Shown here: in pieces, positions 15,865-24,068 of the stretch
Layout: each line of letters starts with the position of its first letter
Position numbering within the stretch: position 1 is the stretch's first letter
DNA from: a virus
IMG/VR virus record: IMGVR_UViG_3300006751_003456
Location: 1 to 37,063 of that record
Strand: one strand, 5' to 3'
DNA length: 37,063 nucleotides
Translations under genes and position numbers: made by a program
The notes under the pieces: generated by a model
The model's database searches: none
What the model was told of the DNA's origin: nothing
Seen by the model: only the letters and a program-made list of their open reading frames with translations

Positions 15865-16734
15865 TTGCCAGATAAATTAAAAGTTAGTTATTCACAATAT
15901 TCTATGTGGTCTCAATGTCCTCATAGATGGAAATTAAATTACATTGATAGAATGTCTACCTTTACTGATAATATTCATACTTTATTTGGTACATCTATGC
16001 ATGAAGTTATGCAGTTTTGGGTTAAGACTATCTATGAGGTTTCTGCTAAAGCTGCAAATGAGTTAGATTTAAATAATATGTTGTTGGCTAAAATGAAAAA
16101 ATTATATTCTGACCTTATGAAGGTAGAAGGGTCAGAGCACTTTACTACACCTGATCAATTAACAGAGTTTTGGCAAGATGGGTGTGCAATTTTAGATTTT
16201 TTAAAGAAAAGGCGTGGAGATTATTTTTCTAAAAAGGGATGGGTTTTAAAAGGTATTGAAACTGAATTGGATTATCCACTTACAGATCAAGTAGGTTTTA
16301 GAGGATTTATAGATTTGGTACTTGAAAATACGATAAATCAGAAAATTAAAATTATAGATATTAAGACTTCTACAATGGGTTGGAATAAGTGGGCTAAAAC
16401 AGATAAGAACAAAACAGATCAATTGTTGTTGTATAAACAGTTTTATTCAAAACAGTTTGATATACCAATGGATAAAATTAATGTAGAATATTTTATAGTT
16501 AAAAGAAAGTTATATGAAAAAGTAGAATGGCCTCAGAAAAGGGTACAGTCTTTTATACCAGCAAATGGGACTCCATCTATTAATAAAGTTTTAAATAATT
16601 TAAGTAATTTTTTGGAAGATGGATTTGAGGGGAATACTCATAAACATAAAGATTATTTAAAAAATGCAAGTAAAAAAACTTGTAGGTTTTGTGAATTTAA
16701 TCAAACTGAACATTGTGATATGGGAGTTAAATAA
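15865..16734 (+). CDS. PD-(D/E)XK nuclease, RecB/Cas4-like with Fe-S cysteines
   Basis: I prefer the TTG at 15865, just after the upstream stop and preceded by GGGGTAAG; an in-frame ATG at 15844 would add seven residues. In numbering from that ATG, C25 (SQCPHRW), H53 (SMHEV), D157 (GFIDLV) and D172-x-K174 (IDIKTS) form the RecB-type catalytic set. C280, C283 and C291 near the C-terminus with C25 make a Cas4/AddB-type iron-sulfur site. Such phage proteins probably act in DNA end processing, recombination or degradation of host DNA. It lies in the replication block and overlaps the next start by one base. Confidence 0.85.
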   Translation: MPDKLKVSYSQYSMWSQCPHRWKLNYIDRMSTFTDNIHTLFGTSMHEVMQFWVKTIYEVSAKAANELDLNNMLLAKMKKLYSDLMKVEGSEHFTTPDQLTEFWQDGCAILDFLKKRRGDYFSKKGWVLKGIETELDYPLTDQVGFRGFIDLVLENTINQKIKIIDIKTSTMGWNKWAKTDKNKTDQLLLYKQFYSKQFDIPMDKINVEYFIVKRKLYEKVEWPQKRVQSFIPANGTPSINKVLNNLSNFLEDGFEGNTHKHKDYLKNASKKTCRFCEFNQTEHCDMGVK

Positions 16735-17189
16735 TGGAACGTAGACACCAGAATAGAGTAACATTGCGGATGTATTTACCAGATTTTATACAAAATTTAG
16801 ATAGTAATGTTGACGAATTACAAAAACTTTATAATGAAAATCATATGGCTATAACTTTATATTTGTGGTATGATAAAAATGATACTATTGATTTGGATGT
16901 TTTAAAAGAATTTATCAAAACCTGGGAATCTAAAAAATATTTTAGAACTATTATTAAAAGTAATTTTACAAATTTTTATCGTGAGTTTATATGGTTTGAT
17001 ATAATACCATTAAAATATAAAGATAAGAGTTCACAAGTTAGGTTTTCATTTAGTTATCACAATAGCTCTCAACTGAGTGAGGGTCTTAAACATTTTGGTG
17101 AAATTTTAAGTTTTACAAATTCTACAAGACCAAAAAAGGTACAAAAAAGGACAGATCATAGTTATAATGAAAATAGCGATAGTCGGTAG
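16734..17189 (+). CDS. Hypothetical phage protein
   Basis: I do not recognise this 151-residue protein. It is probably alpha/beta, with aromatic-rich strands ('ITLYLWYD', 'REFIWFDIIPLKY', 'VRFSFSYHN') and a charged, disordered-looking C-terminus from about residue 130. It has no membrane segment or metal motif. The start overlaps the nuclease stop (TAATG), and its end overlaps the SLOG-like gene by 23 bases. Translational coupling in the nuclease operon suggests a DNA-metabolism partner, but nothing in the sequence shows it. Confidence 0.6.
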   Translation: MERRHQNRVTLRMYLPDFIQNLDSNVDELQKLYNENHMAITLYLWYDKNDTIDLDVLKEFIKTWESKKYFRTIIKSNFTNFYREFIWFDIIPLKYKDKSSQVRFSFSYHNSSQLSEGLKHFGEILSFTNSTRPKKVQKRTDHSYNENSDSR

Positions 17190-17568
17190 TAGGAAATACG
17201 ATAATAAAATAAAAATAAAAGAGTTTATTTTCCAATGTAAAGAACAATTTGGAGATAAATTAGAAATAGTTAGTGGTGGATGTAAATATGGGGCAGATAA
17301 ACATGCTAAACAGGTATCAATGGAGTTGGATTTAAGATATGTAGAATTTCCACCAGCACATTTTCCACATAATCAATATTGTGTTAGAGAAGCTTTTAAT
17401 TATGGGAAACCTTATGCGGTATGGCATTATTTTGAAAGGAACGAGGAGATAGCAGACTATAGTGATATGGTTGTAGGTTTTATACCAGAGGGAGTTAAAT
17501 CTAATGGAACCAACAATACATTAAAACACGCTGAAAAATTTAACAAAAAGGTTATTATTATAAATTAA
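17167..17568 (+). CDS. SLOG/DprA-like nucleotide-binding protein (DUF2493 type)
   Basis: The 133-residue protein has the Rossmann-like start 'MKIAIVGSRKY' and the phosphate-binding SGGCKYGADKHA (36-47). It ends with the strand-helix pair 'MVVGFIPEGVKSNGTNNTLKHAEK'. This is the SLOG superfamily, close to YspA/DUF2493 proteins that bind or process nucleotide-derived ligands. Phages carry such genes often, and their role is unsettled; a part in nucleotide sensing or in countering host signals is possible. It is the last gene of the core block; a 36-base AT-rich gap follows. Confidence 0.75.
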   Translation: MKIAIVGSRKYDNKIKIKEFIFQCKEQFGDKLEIVSGGCKYGADKHAKQVSMELDLRYVEFPPAHFPHNQYCVREAFNYGKPYAVWHYFERNEEIADYSDMVVGFIPEGVKSNGTNNTLKHAEKFNKKVIIIN

Positions 17569-17604
17569 GTATATATTTATATATATGTATATATGGGATA
17601 AGAA
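17569..17604 (+). promoter_or_regulatory. AT-repeat gap, possible promoter or small regulatory site
   Basis: The gap contains GTATATAT at 17570-17577 and again at 17587-17594, a 17-base period, with TATTTAT (17574-17580) between and GGGATAAG as ribosome binding site just before the ATG at 17605. The alternating TA tract could be a promoter, an operator for the ribbon-helix-helix protein encoded next, or simply flexible DNA. Confidence 0.3.
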
Positions 17605-17805
17605 ATGATTATGGATGAATTAAAATTAACATCAGTAAAAATTTTAGCAAGCCTACATAAAAGATTTAAAAGGTTTTGCTTAGAGGATGAGTTTACACTT
17701 CAAAAACTGGTTAATAGATCGTTAGATTTATATACCACAGATGGGGAGTTTAAAAAGAAAATAGATGGTTATCAAGAATTAGAAAATTCAGGAAGTATGA
17801 TATGA
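17605..17805 (+). CDS. Small ribbon-helix-helix-like protein
   Basis: The 66-residue protein has a short N-terminal strand (VKILASL) followed by two helices ('HKRFKRFCLEDEFTLQKLVNRSLDLY'), the layout of Arc/MetJ-like ribbon-helix-helix DNA-binding proteins. The start could be 17605 or the ATG at 17611; the first has the better-placed GGGA. It overlaps the next glycosyltransferase by 4 bases (ATGA). Because a repeated AT tract lies directly upstream, autoregulation of the glycan operon is a reasonable hypothesis. It could equally be a host-transcription modifier. The fold assignment is moderate. Confidence 0.6.
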   Translation: MIMDELKLTSVKILASLHKRFKRFCLEDEFTLQKLVNRSLDLYTTDGEFKKKIDGYQELENSGSMI

Positions 17806-19190
17806 GTAGAAAAAAGATTTTACTTTTGTCGGATGATTTGAGAATGTCATCTGGGGTTGGTTGTGTTTCGAAAGAGTTTGTTTTAGGTACTGTTGGACAT
17901 TATGACTGGGTTCAGATAGGGGGAGCTATTAAACACCCAGATAAAGGTAAGGTATTTGATATGAAGGATGAGATTAAATCTCTACAACCAGAAATTGAAA
18001 ATCCATACTTGATGATTTATCCAACAGATGGTTATGGTGATCAAGAATTAGTTAGGGCATTAATAAGGAGAGAAAAACCAGACGCAATTATGATTTATAC
18101 AGACCCAAGATTTTGGGTTTGGTTATATCAAATGGAACATGAAATTCGGTCTAATATACCGATTTTTTATTATAATATATGGGATGATTTACCGTATCCA
18201 ATGTGGAATGAACCTTATTATGAATCGTGTGATTTGATTATGAATATATCTAAACAAACTGTAAATATTGTTAATAATGTTTGGCATCAAGAACCACCTG
18301 AAGATTGGCAAGTAACTTATGTTCCGCATGGAATAAATCAAGATGTTTTTAAACCTTTACCGATAGATGATGAAGGGTATAAAAATTTTATGAAAGATAG
18401 TAAGCATCCAGTTGAAGATTATGAATTTGTAGTATTTTATAACGCTAGAAATATTCGTAGAAAATTACCAGGTGATATTGTATTGGCATTTAGTAAATTT
18501 GTAGATATGCTTCCAGAAGAAAAGAGAGATAAATGTTTGTTGTTAATGCACACAAATCCAATTGATGAGAATGGAACTGACTTGATGGCGGTAGCTGATG
18601 CCGTAGCTAAAGGAAAAAATGTAAAATTCTCTGATGGCAAAATAACACCAGCACAATTAAATTATTTATATAATTTTGCAGATGTTACATTGCTTATTTC
18701 TTCAAACGAAGGATTTGGATTAAGTACTGCGGAATCAGTAATGGCAGGTACTCCAATGATTGTGAATGTTACTGGTGGAATGCAAGACCAATGTGGATTT
18801 AGACTTGATGGTAAATTATTGACAGAAGAAGATTATGCAGAAATACATTCTTTACACGATGCGAAGAAGTGGAAAGATAATCCACGACTTACACATGGTA
18901 GTTGGACAAAACCAATATGGCCTACTAATCGCTCACTACAAGGTTCACCACCTACACCATATATTTTTGACGATAGACCAAGTTTTGAAGATGTTGCTGA
19001 AAGATTATATGAATGGTATCAGACACCAAAAGAAGATAGAGATAAGGCTGGATTAGAAGGTAGAGAGTGGATGTTGAGAGAAGATACTTGTCTTTCAGCT
19101 AAGAGAATGAGTGAGAGATTTATAGAGGATATGGATAGGTGTTTTGAGAAATGGACACCAAGAAAACAATTTAAGTTATATGAGGCATAA
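17802..19190 (+). CDS. Glycosyltransferase, GT4-like (GT-B fold)
   Basis: The 462-residue protein has the GT-B layout. An N-terminal Rossmann domain (KILLLSDDLRMSSGVG) leads to a linker with 'VPHGINQDVFKPL' (174-186). The C-terminal domain carries 'FYNARNIRRKLPG' and the E-x7-E motif in SNEGFGLSTAES (301-312), then AGTPMIVN. GT4 enzymes use nucleotide sugars with retention at the anomeric carbon. No membrane helix is seen. It overlaps the ribbon-helix-helix gene and is followed without gap by an acidic small protein. Donor and acceptor cannot be told from sequence. Confidence 0.9.
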   Translation: MSRKKILLLSDDLRMSSGVGCVSKEFVLGTVGHYDWVQIGGAIKHPDKGKVFDMKDEIKSLQPEIENPYLMIYPTDGYGDQELVRALIRREKPDAIMIYTDPRFWVWLYQMEHEIRSNIPIFYYNIWDDLPYPMWNEPYYESCDLIMNISKQTVNIVNNVWHQEPPEDWQVTYVPHGINQDVFKPLPIDDEGYKNFMKDSKHPVEDYEFVVFYNARNIRRKLPGDIVLAFSKFVDMLPEEKRDKCLLLMHTNPIDENGTDLMAVADAVAKGKNVKFSDGKITPAQLNYLYNFADVTLLISSNEGFGLSTAESVMAGTPMIVNVTGGMQDQCGFRLDGKLLTEEDYAEIHSLHDAKKWKDNPRLTHGSWTKPIWPTNRSLQGSPPTPYIFDDRPSFEDVAERLYEWYQTPKEDRDKAGLEGREWMLREDTCLSAKRMSERFIEDMDRCFEKWTPRKQFKLYEA

Positions 19191-19568
19191 ATGAGTGATT
19201 ATAATGGTTTTAGTTTTGATTTAGAAGGTAATGGTAAGAAAATAACTAAAGATAGAGTAGATAAAGTTCTTGAATTTACAGAAGATTCTAATGAATGGAA
19301 TGTAATAGGGGAAGTATTAGAGGTTGAAGATGGTAATATTATTCTTATGGGAGATAATGAGGACCCATGGAGATATAATTATGCCAATGAAGTTTTGTTT
19401 CTTATTAAAAAATTACAAGAAGAATTAGATTTTACTTTCAAGGGAGAGTTTGTGTGGATGTCAGACGACTATCAAAATAGTTATACAGATACATATACAT
19501 TTGATGGTAGTGGAGATTATGAAGAAGAATTTGAAGAGGAAGAGCATGAGTGGTACGAAGATGAGTAA
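19191..19568 (+). CDS. Small acidic hypothetical protein
   Basis: This 125-residue protein is not recognised. It is strongly acidic, especially over the last 25 residues, which are almost all Glu, Asp, Tyr and Gly (EEEFEEEEHEWYEDE). The middle has 'EWNVIGEVLEVEDGNIILMGDNEDPW'. It lies between two GT4-type glycosyltransferases with direct abutment upstream and overlap downstream, so it may be a partner or chaperone of one of them. Acidic tails in phages can also mimic DNA; neither role is shown. Confidence 0.6.
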   Translation: MSDYNGFSFDLEGNGKKITKDRVDKVLEFTEDSNEWNVIGEVLEVEDGNIILMGDNEDPWRYNYANEVLFLIKKLQEELDFTFKGEFVWMSDDYQNSYTDTYTFDGSGDYEEEFEEEEHEWYEDE

Positions 19569-20898
19569 ACCAGTATGTTTAGTTACAGCACCTGTAGCTA
19601 CGAGAAGTGGATATGGAGCACATTCGAGAGATATAATACATTCACTTATTGATTTAGATTTATATGATGTAAAGATAATGCCAGTTCGGTGGGGATCAAC
19701 ACCACAAAATGCATTGGATGAGAATAATCCAGAAGATAAAAAAATACTGGATAGATTTTTACCAGAACCTACTTTACCAGATCAACCAGAATTACATATT
19801 CATATTGTAGTTCCAAATGAATTTCAGACATGGGGAAAATATAATATAGGTATAACTGCAGGAGCGGAATTTACCGCAGTAAGACCTGAATGGATAGAAG
19901 GATTAAATAGGATGGATTTAAATATAGTACCATCTGAATTTACTAAGGAAGGGATTGTTTCAACTAAATTTGATAAGTCTAATGAACAAACTAAAGAAAA
20001 AGTTGGTGAATTAACAAATGAAAAACCAATAGAAGTTTTGTTTGAGGGTTATAATGAAAATATTTATGGAAAAGTTACCTCTGATGATTTATTAAACGAG
20101 GAATTATCAAAAATTAAGGAAAATTTTTGTTATTTTTTCACAGGACATTGGCTGCAAGGTAATTTGGGTAATGATAGAAAAGATGTTGGAGCTATGATTA
20201 AGATATTTTATGAAGCTTTTGGTAGAAAGTTAAATAAACCAGCTTTAATTTTGAAAACTACTGGTGCTACTCCATCAGTACTTGATAGGTATGAGATTTT
20301 AGGTAAAATTGAACAAATTAAAAAACAATTTCCAGGACAGAAGTTACCACCAGTGTATTTATTACATGGAGATTTGACAGATGATCAGATGAATTCATTA
20401 TATAACCATCCGAAAGTAAAAGCTATGGTTATGCTTACACACGGGGAGGGATTTGGAAGACCTATTTTAGAATTTTCAACTACTGGTAAGCCTATGTTGG
20501 TTAGTAATTGGAGTGGTCATTTGGATTTCCTTAAAAAAGATGCAGTTACTTTAATTAAAGGAAGATTAACAGAAGTTCCAAGAGATGCATTTCCAGATAA
20601 TATACTTCAAGAAGGAGCTCGATGGTTTACTTGTGATTATGGTACGGTTAAACGAGAGTTGATTAATTGTCATAAACAGTTTAAAAAATATAGTAAAAAA
20701 TCACAAAGACAGAAAATATATGCTAGAAATTTTACTAGACAGAAAATGACAGAAAAATTAGGAATGATTCTTGATAAATACGTTCCTGAATTTCCAAAGG
20801 CAGTTACTATGAATTTACCTAAACTTAAAAAGGTGGATGGTACAACCATGGCTACAGAACCAACTCAAATAAAACTTCCAAAGCTAAAAAAGGTGTAA
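19546..20898 (+). CDS. Glycosyltransferase, GT4-like
   Basis: The frame is open from 19450, but those early codons overlap the acidic gene and look non-coding. The ATG at 19546 has AGGA five bases upstream; the ATG at 19561 is an alternative that starts exactly at the domain (MSKPVCLVTAPVATRSGYG). The C-terminal domain has 'THGEGFGRPILEFSTTGKPML', an E-x7-E GT4 motif. The protein ends in a peculiar tail in which LPKLKKV occurs twice, 13 residues apart, the second copy at the very C-terminus. The tail may bind nucleic acid, membrane or another protein. Family confident; sugar specificity unknown. Confidence 0.85.
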   Translation: MSGTKMSKPVCLVTAPVATRSGYGAHSRDIIHSLIDLDLYDVKIMPVRWGSTPQNALDENNPEDKKILDRFLPEPTLPDQPELHIHIVVPNEFQTWGKYNIGITAGAEFTAVRPEWIEGLNRMDLNIVPSEFTKEGIVSTKFDKSNEQTKEKVGELTNEKPIEVLFEGYNENIYGKVTSDDLLNEELSKIKENFCYFFTGHWLQGNLGNDRKDVGAMIKIFYEAFGRKLNKPALILKTTGATPSVLDRYEILGKIEQIKKQFPGQKLPPVYLLHGDLTDDQMNSLYNHPKVKAMVMLTHGEGFGRPILEFSTTGKPMLVSNWSGHLDFLKKDAVTLIKGRLTEVPRDAFPDNILQEGARWFTCDYGTVKRELINCHKQFKKYSKKSQRQKIYARNFTRQKMTEKLGMILDKYVPEFPKAVTMNLPKLKKVDGTTMATEPTQIKLPKLKKV

Positions 20899-20899
20899 T

Positions 20900-21352
20900 A
20901 TGGAAAATAAAATAACTTGTCCAATGTGTTCCGCTGAAAAAATGTGTATAGAAGAAACTCAAGCTGGAAATTCTTCATCATATATATGTTTTAGGTGTGG
21001 ATATATGTCAGATAGTAGAATGACTGAAGATTCAGAATTTATGGAAAATCATTTAAAAAATACTCCACAAATAGTTATAGAATTAAAACAATATGATATA
21101 GAAAGGTCAATTTATTGGTATCCTACCGTAATAAATGTACCAGATAAAGGAGTTATATTTCCAAAAGAAGAAGTTGATACTTATAGATGGACAGCAGCTA
21201 AATATATTGAATCTAAAAAAGAAGGATATGAAGTTGAATTAGATATGGATAACGCAAAAGAATATAATGCTACTAATTTCTATAATGCTTTACAATATAT
21301 AGGAGTAGTAGTAGAGGGAGATACTGTTGAAAGTAATCACGCAATGGCCTAG
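20900..21352 (+). CDS. Zinc-ribbon phage protein
   Basis: The 150-residue protein has an N-terminal zinc ribbon C7-x2-C10 ... C30-x2-C33 (CPMC, CFRC), followed by about 110 residues of an alpha/beta region containing 'YWYPTVINVPDKGVIFP'. Ribbon proteins of this type recur in T4-like marine phages without assigned role. It starts one base after the GT4 stop, and the next gene's TTG start lies 26 bases inside its end. Zinc binding is well supported, the rest is unknown. Confidence 0.7.
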   Translation: MENKITCPMCSAEKMCIEETQAGNSSSYICFRCGYMSDSRMTEDSEFMENHLKNTPQIVIELKQYDIERSIYWYPTVINVPDKGVIFPKEEVDTYRWTAAKYIESKKEGYEVELDMDNAKEYNATNFYNALQYIGVVVEGDTVESNHAMA

Positions 21353-21803
21353 AGTAAAATCTGGAGATATAATTTCATTTAAATATAAGAATGAACGTAG
21401 TGGTAGAACTTTGACACATTCTATTTTAGTATTGGCTAAAGATATAAAAGTACCAACTAAATCAGGTGATAAAAGATTTTTGATTGGATTAAAAATAGAA
21501 GAAAGCAATAGACCAGTAGTTCCTAAAGATACTATTGAAAAGTTTTTGTTTGAGGTGGGAGAGATTAAATTAGTAGACCCAATAAATAAAATTTATGGGT
21601 TGGACATGGAAACAAAAGGTAGTGTGGGAGAAGTACAACTGAAAAGGTTATGGAGAGATTTAAAACCTTTAAATAGATCTAATAATCTATATAGAACTTA
21701 TGATTATTTGAAAGCTAGAAAAGCGGCAGTTTATAAAGAACCAATAAAATTATCAAATACAGTAAAGGAAGCGTTAGAAGAAAAGTTTAAATATGAAAGT
21801 TAG
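21327..21803 (+). CDS. Conserved hypothetical phage protein
   Basis: The 158-residue product starts at a TTG with GAGGGAG upstream. An SH3-like beta barrel is suggested by 'SGDIISFKYKNERSGRTLTHSILVLAKD' and 'RFLIGLKIEE', followed by a Lys-rich helical tail ('NNLYRTYDYLKARKAAVYK'). I have seen this type in marine T4-like phages, but no function is known. It may bind nucleic acid or act in virion assembly. It overlaps the upstream gene by 26 bases and the downstream GT2 by 11. Confidence 0.65.
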   Translation: MKVITQWPRVKSGDIISFKYKNERSGRTLTHSILVLAKDIKVPTKSGDKRFLIGLKIEESNRPVVPKDTIEKFLFEVGEIKLVDPINKIYGLDMETKGSVGEVQLKRLWRDLKPLNRSNNLYRTYDYLKARKAAVYKEPIKLSNTVKEALEEKFKYES

Positions 21804-22419
21804 TTACGCAATTACAGTATGTAATGAAGAAGAAGAGTTACAAAAATTAGTTACATTTTTATTAAAACACAAAGAGTTACAAGACGAAATAGTAATTACA
21901 TATGATTCTAAAAATGGTTCTAAAGGAGTTGAGGAATATCTAAGAAGTCATTCAGTTAATGGAGAATTTAGTTGGCATCCATTTGAGTTTGAAGGAAACT
22001 TTTCAGATTTAAAAAATCATACCAAGAAAATGAGTGGTGGAGATTATATACTACATTTAGATGCAGATGAAATTCCACACGAAATATTAATGGAACAAAT
22101 ACATACTATATTGGAAATGAATGATGTTGATTTGGTTTGGATACCAAGAGTAAATACAGTAGAAGGTTTGACAGAGGAGTGGGTACAAAAGTGGGGTTGG
22201 AGAGTTACAGAAAAAGGTTGGGTGAATTATCCAGATTATCAAGCAAGAATATTTAGAAATAGTGATGAAATACATTGGGTAGGTAAAGTACATGAAAGAA
22301 TAAATGGTTGTAAGACTTATTCACATTTACCACCACACGAAGAATTATCTTTATATCACCCAAAGACAATTGACAAACAAGTGAAACAGAATGAGTTATA
22401 TGAAGGGTTGATGAAATGA
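21793..22419 (+). CDS. Glycosyltransferase family 2-like (GT-A)
   Basis: The 208-residue protein begins 'MKVSYAITVCNEEEELQKLV', the nucleotide-binding start of GT2 enzymes, and has the metal-binding DAD at 90-92 (LHLDADEIP). 'YQARIFRN...IHWVGKVHERI' resembles the acceptor-side region of GT2 glycosyltransferases acting in LPS or glycan synthesis (WaaE/KdtX-like). It lacks membrane segments. Its stop overlaps the NeuB-like start (ATGA), which links it to nonulosonic-acid genes. Donor sugar not determined. Confidence 0.85.
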   Translation: MKVSYAITVCNEEEELQKLVTFLLKHKELQDEIVITYDSKNGSKGVEEYLRSHSVNGEFSWHPFEFEGNFSDLKNHTKKMSGGDYILHLDADEIPHEILMEQIHTILEMNDVDLVWIPRVNTVEGLTEEWVQKWGWRVTEKGWVNYPDYQARIFRNSDEIHWVGKVHERINGCKTYSHLPPHEELSLYHPKTIDKQVKQNELYEGLMK

Positions 22420-23270
22420 AAACATATGTTATAGCAGAGATTGGTATAAATCACAATGGAGATATGAATGCAGCTAAACTATTAATAGATATTGCATCAG
22501 TCGCAGGATGTGATTCAGTTAAGTTTCAAAAAAGAAATCCCGATGTATGTGTCCCTGAAAAAGAAAAATCTAAAATAAGAGAAACGCCGTGGGGTGAAAT
22601 GACTTATTTGGAATACAAATATAAAGTAGAGTTTGGTAAAGAAGAATATGATGAGATAGATAGGTATTGTAAAGAAAGAGATATTGATTGGTCGGCATCA
22701 CCCTGGGATATGGATAGTTTAGAATTTTTAATGCAGTATGATGTACCATACATAAAAATTCCATCAGCTATGTTGACTAATGATGAATTATTAATTGCAG
22801 CAAGAGATACAGGTAAGAAAGTAATTCTTAGTACTGGTATGAGTACTGTAGAAGAAATAGATCATGCGGTAGTTTTATTAAAGTCAGCAATTACTGTAGA
22901 GCCATATTATGAATTAGCGGGAAATATAGTTTTATTACATTGTAATTCTACTTATCCTGCGCCAATAGAAGAATTGAATTTAAGCGCAATTAAAACACTT
23001 AAAGAGAGATATAATTGTGCGGTGGGATATAGTGGACATGAGTTTAGATTAGGGACTTCAGTAGCAGCAGTTTATTTAGGAGCTACTGTTATTGAAAGAC
23101 ATATAACACTTGATAGGTCTATGTGGGGATCTGATCAATTATCTTCTGTAGAACCACAAGGATTATTTAAATTGATGAGTGGGATTAGGGAATTGGAACA
23201 AGCTCGGGGTGATGGGACTATAGAGGTTACTAAATCAGAAGAAAAGGTTAGAAAACATTTAAGAGGTTAA
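22416..23270 (+). CDS. neuB: NeuB-family nonulosonic acid synthase (catalytic domain only)
   Basis: The 284-residue protein shows the NeuB TIM barrel throughout: EIGINHNG (8-15), KFQKR, SPWD, IPSAM, STGMST, HCNSTYPAP, GYSGHE and 'IERHITLDR'. NeuB enzymes condense phosphoenolpyruvate with ManNAc or a related 6-deoxy sugar to make sialic, legionaminic or pseudaminic acid. The family is usually about 340-350 residues because a C-terminal SAF (antifreeze-like) domain caps the partner active site; that domain is absent here. A separate NeuB-type protein with an SAF region lies 0.8 kb downstream, so the two might form a mixed complex. The exact sugar cannot be told. Confidence 0.9.
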   Translation: MKTYVIAEIGINHNGDMNAAKLLIDIASVAGCDSVKFQKRNPDVCVPEKEKSKIRETPWGEMTYLEYKYKVEFGKEEYDEIDRYCKERDIDWSASPWDMDSLEFLMQYDVPYIKIPSAMLTNDELLIAARDTGKKVILSTGMSTVEEIDHAVVLLKSAITVEPYYELAGNIVLLHCNSTYPAPIEELNLSAIKTLKERYNCAVGYSGHEFRLGTSVAAVYLGATVIERHITLDRSMWGSDQLSSVEPQGLFKLMSGIRELEQARGDGTIEVTKSEEKVRKHLRG

Positions 23271-23271
23271 T

Positions 23272-24066
23272 TTGTTTGATTTAAATATAGATACAGATAA
23301 CAGATATGAATTTGAATCTTGGTCTGTAAAAAGTTTACAAAATATGTTTCCTTATTTTGAAAATTTATATTCTGACGGAGAAATTTGTTATTCTAACTTA
23401 GAATTTTTAAATAAATTTGAAGATAAAAAGGTTTTATTATTAGCTGGAGGACCATCCACTAATGATGTTAATTGGGAAAATTTAGATTATGATTATATAG
23501 TTACTTTGAATCATTTTTTTATGAATAGTAGATTGAGAGATAAAAAGGTAGATTTGGCAGTTGTTGGTGGAGAAGTTGATTTACAATCAGAACAGTTTTT
23601 ATCTTATGTTTCAGAACATAATCCATATTTATTTTTTGAGATACATAGTAGATGGGATAGTGAATTAGAGTATTGTAAAAGATTATATGAAGAATATACA
23701 TTGATGGGGTGTTTTCACACTAGATTTTATGGAAAATTAGGTGGGGGTCCTCGTTTATTGTTATTTTTATTATATTTAAAACCAGATACACTTTATTTTG
23801 CAGGATTAGATGGATCTAAGCCAATGGTAGAAGAAAACCATGCTTTTGAAGGTAAGAAAAATACATTACCACATGGAGTTGATAGAAATAATGCGGTTAA
23901 AGTATTTACGGATGAATATGAAATGTTTTGGGAGTATTTAAAAAAATTAAATTTTAATACATCTTTATATAATTTAGGGGAAGGATTTGATTATAATATG
24001 AGTTCTAAATATTCTAAAAGATCTTTCCCATTAACAGAAGAAATTAAAGATTTGATAAGGAGATAA
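23272..24066 (+). CDS. GGPS-motif protein, candidate sialyl/nonulosonate transferase
   Basis: The 264-residue protein starts at a TTG one base after the NeuB stop. It contains 'KVLLLAGGPSTNDVNW' (GGPS at 59-62) and a later 'LGGGPRLLLFLLYLKPDTLYFAGLDG'. These patterns resemble GT42 sialyltransferases (CstI/II) and the DUF115/Maf domain that transfers nonulosonic acids to flagellin. Its place between two NeuB genes supports transfer of a nonulosonate. The motif match is short, so other Rossmann-fold functions remain possible. No membrane segment is seen. Confidence 0.6.
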   Translation: MFDLNIDTDNRYEFESWSVKSLQNMFPYFENLYSDGEICYSNLEFLNKFEDKKVLLLAGGPSTNDVNWENLDYDYIVTLNHFFMNSRLRDKKVDLAVVGGEVDLQSEQFLSYVSEHNPYLFFEIHSRWDSELEYCKRLYEEYTLMGCFHTRFYGKLGGGPRLLLFLLYLKPDTLYFAGLDGSKPMVEENHAFEGKKNTLPHGVDRNNAVKVFTDEYEMFWEYLKKLNFNTSLYNLGEGFDYNMSSKYSKRSFPLTEEIKDLIRR

Positions 24067-24068
24067 TT

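Noticed and set aside
18835-19056. 73-residue + strand frame inside the GT4 gene
   Set aside because: It is fully inside a gene with intact GT4 motifs in another frame and has no recognisable domain.
19450-19545. Upstream extension of the second GT4 gene
   Set aside because: These codons overlap the acidic gene and read as Ile/Lys/His-rich non-conserved sequence; a good AGGA site supports the ATG at 19546.
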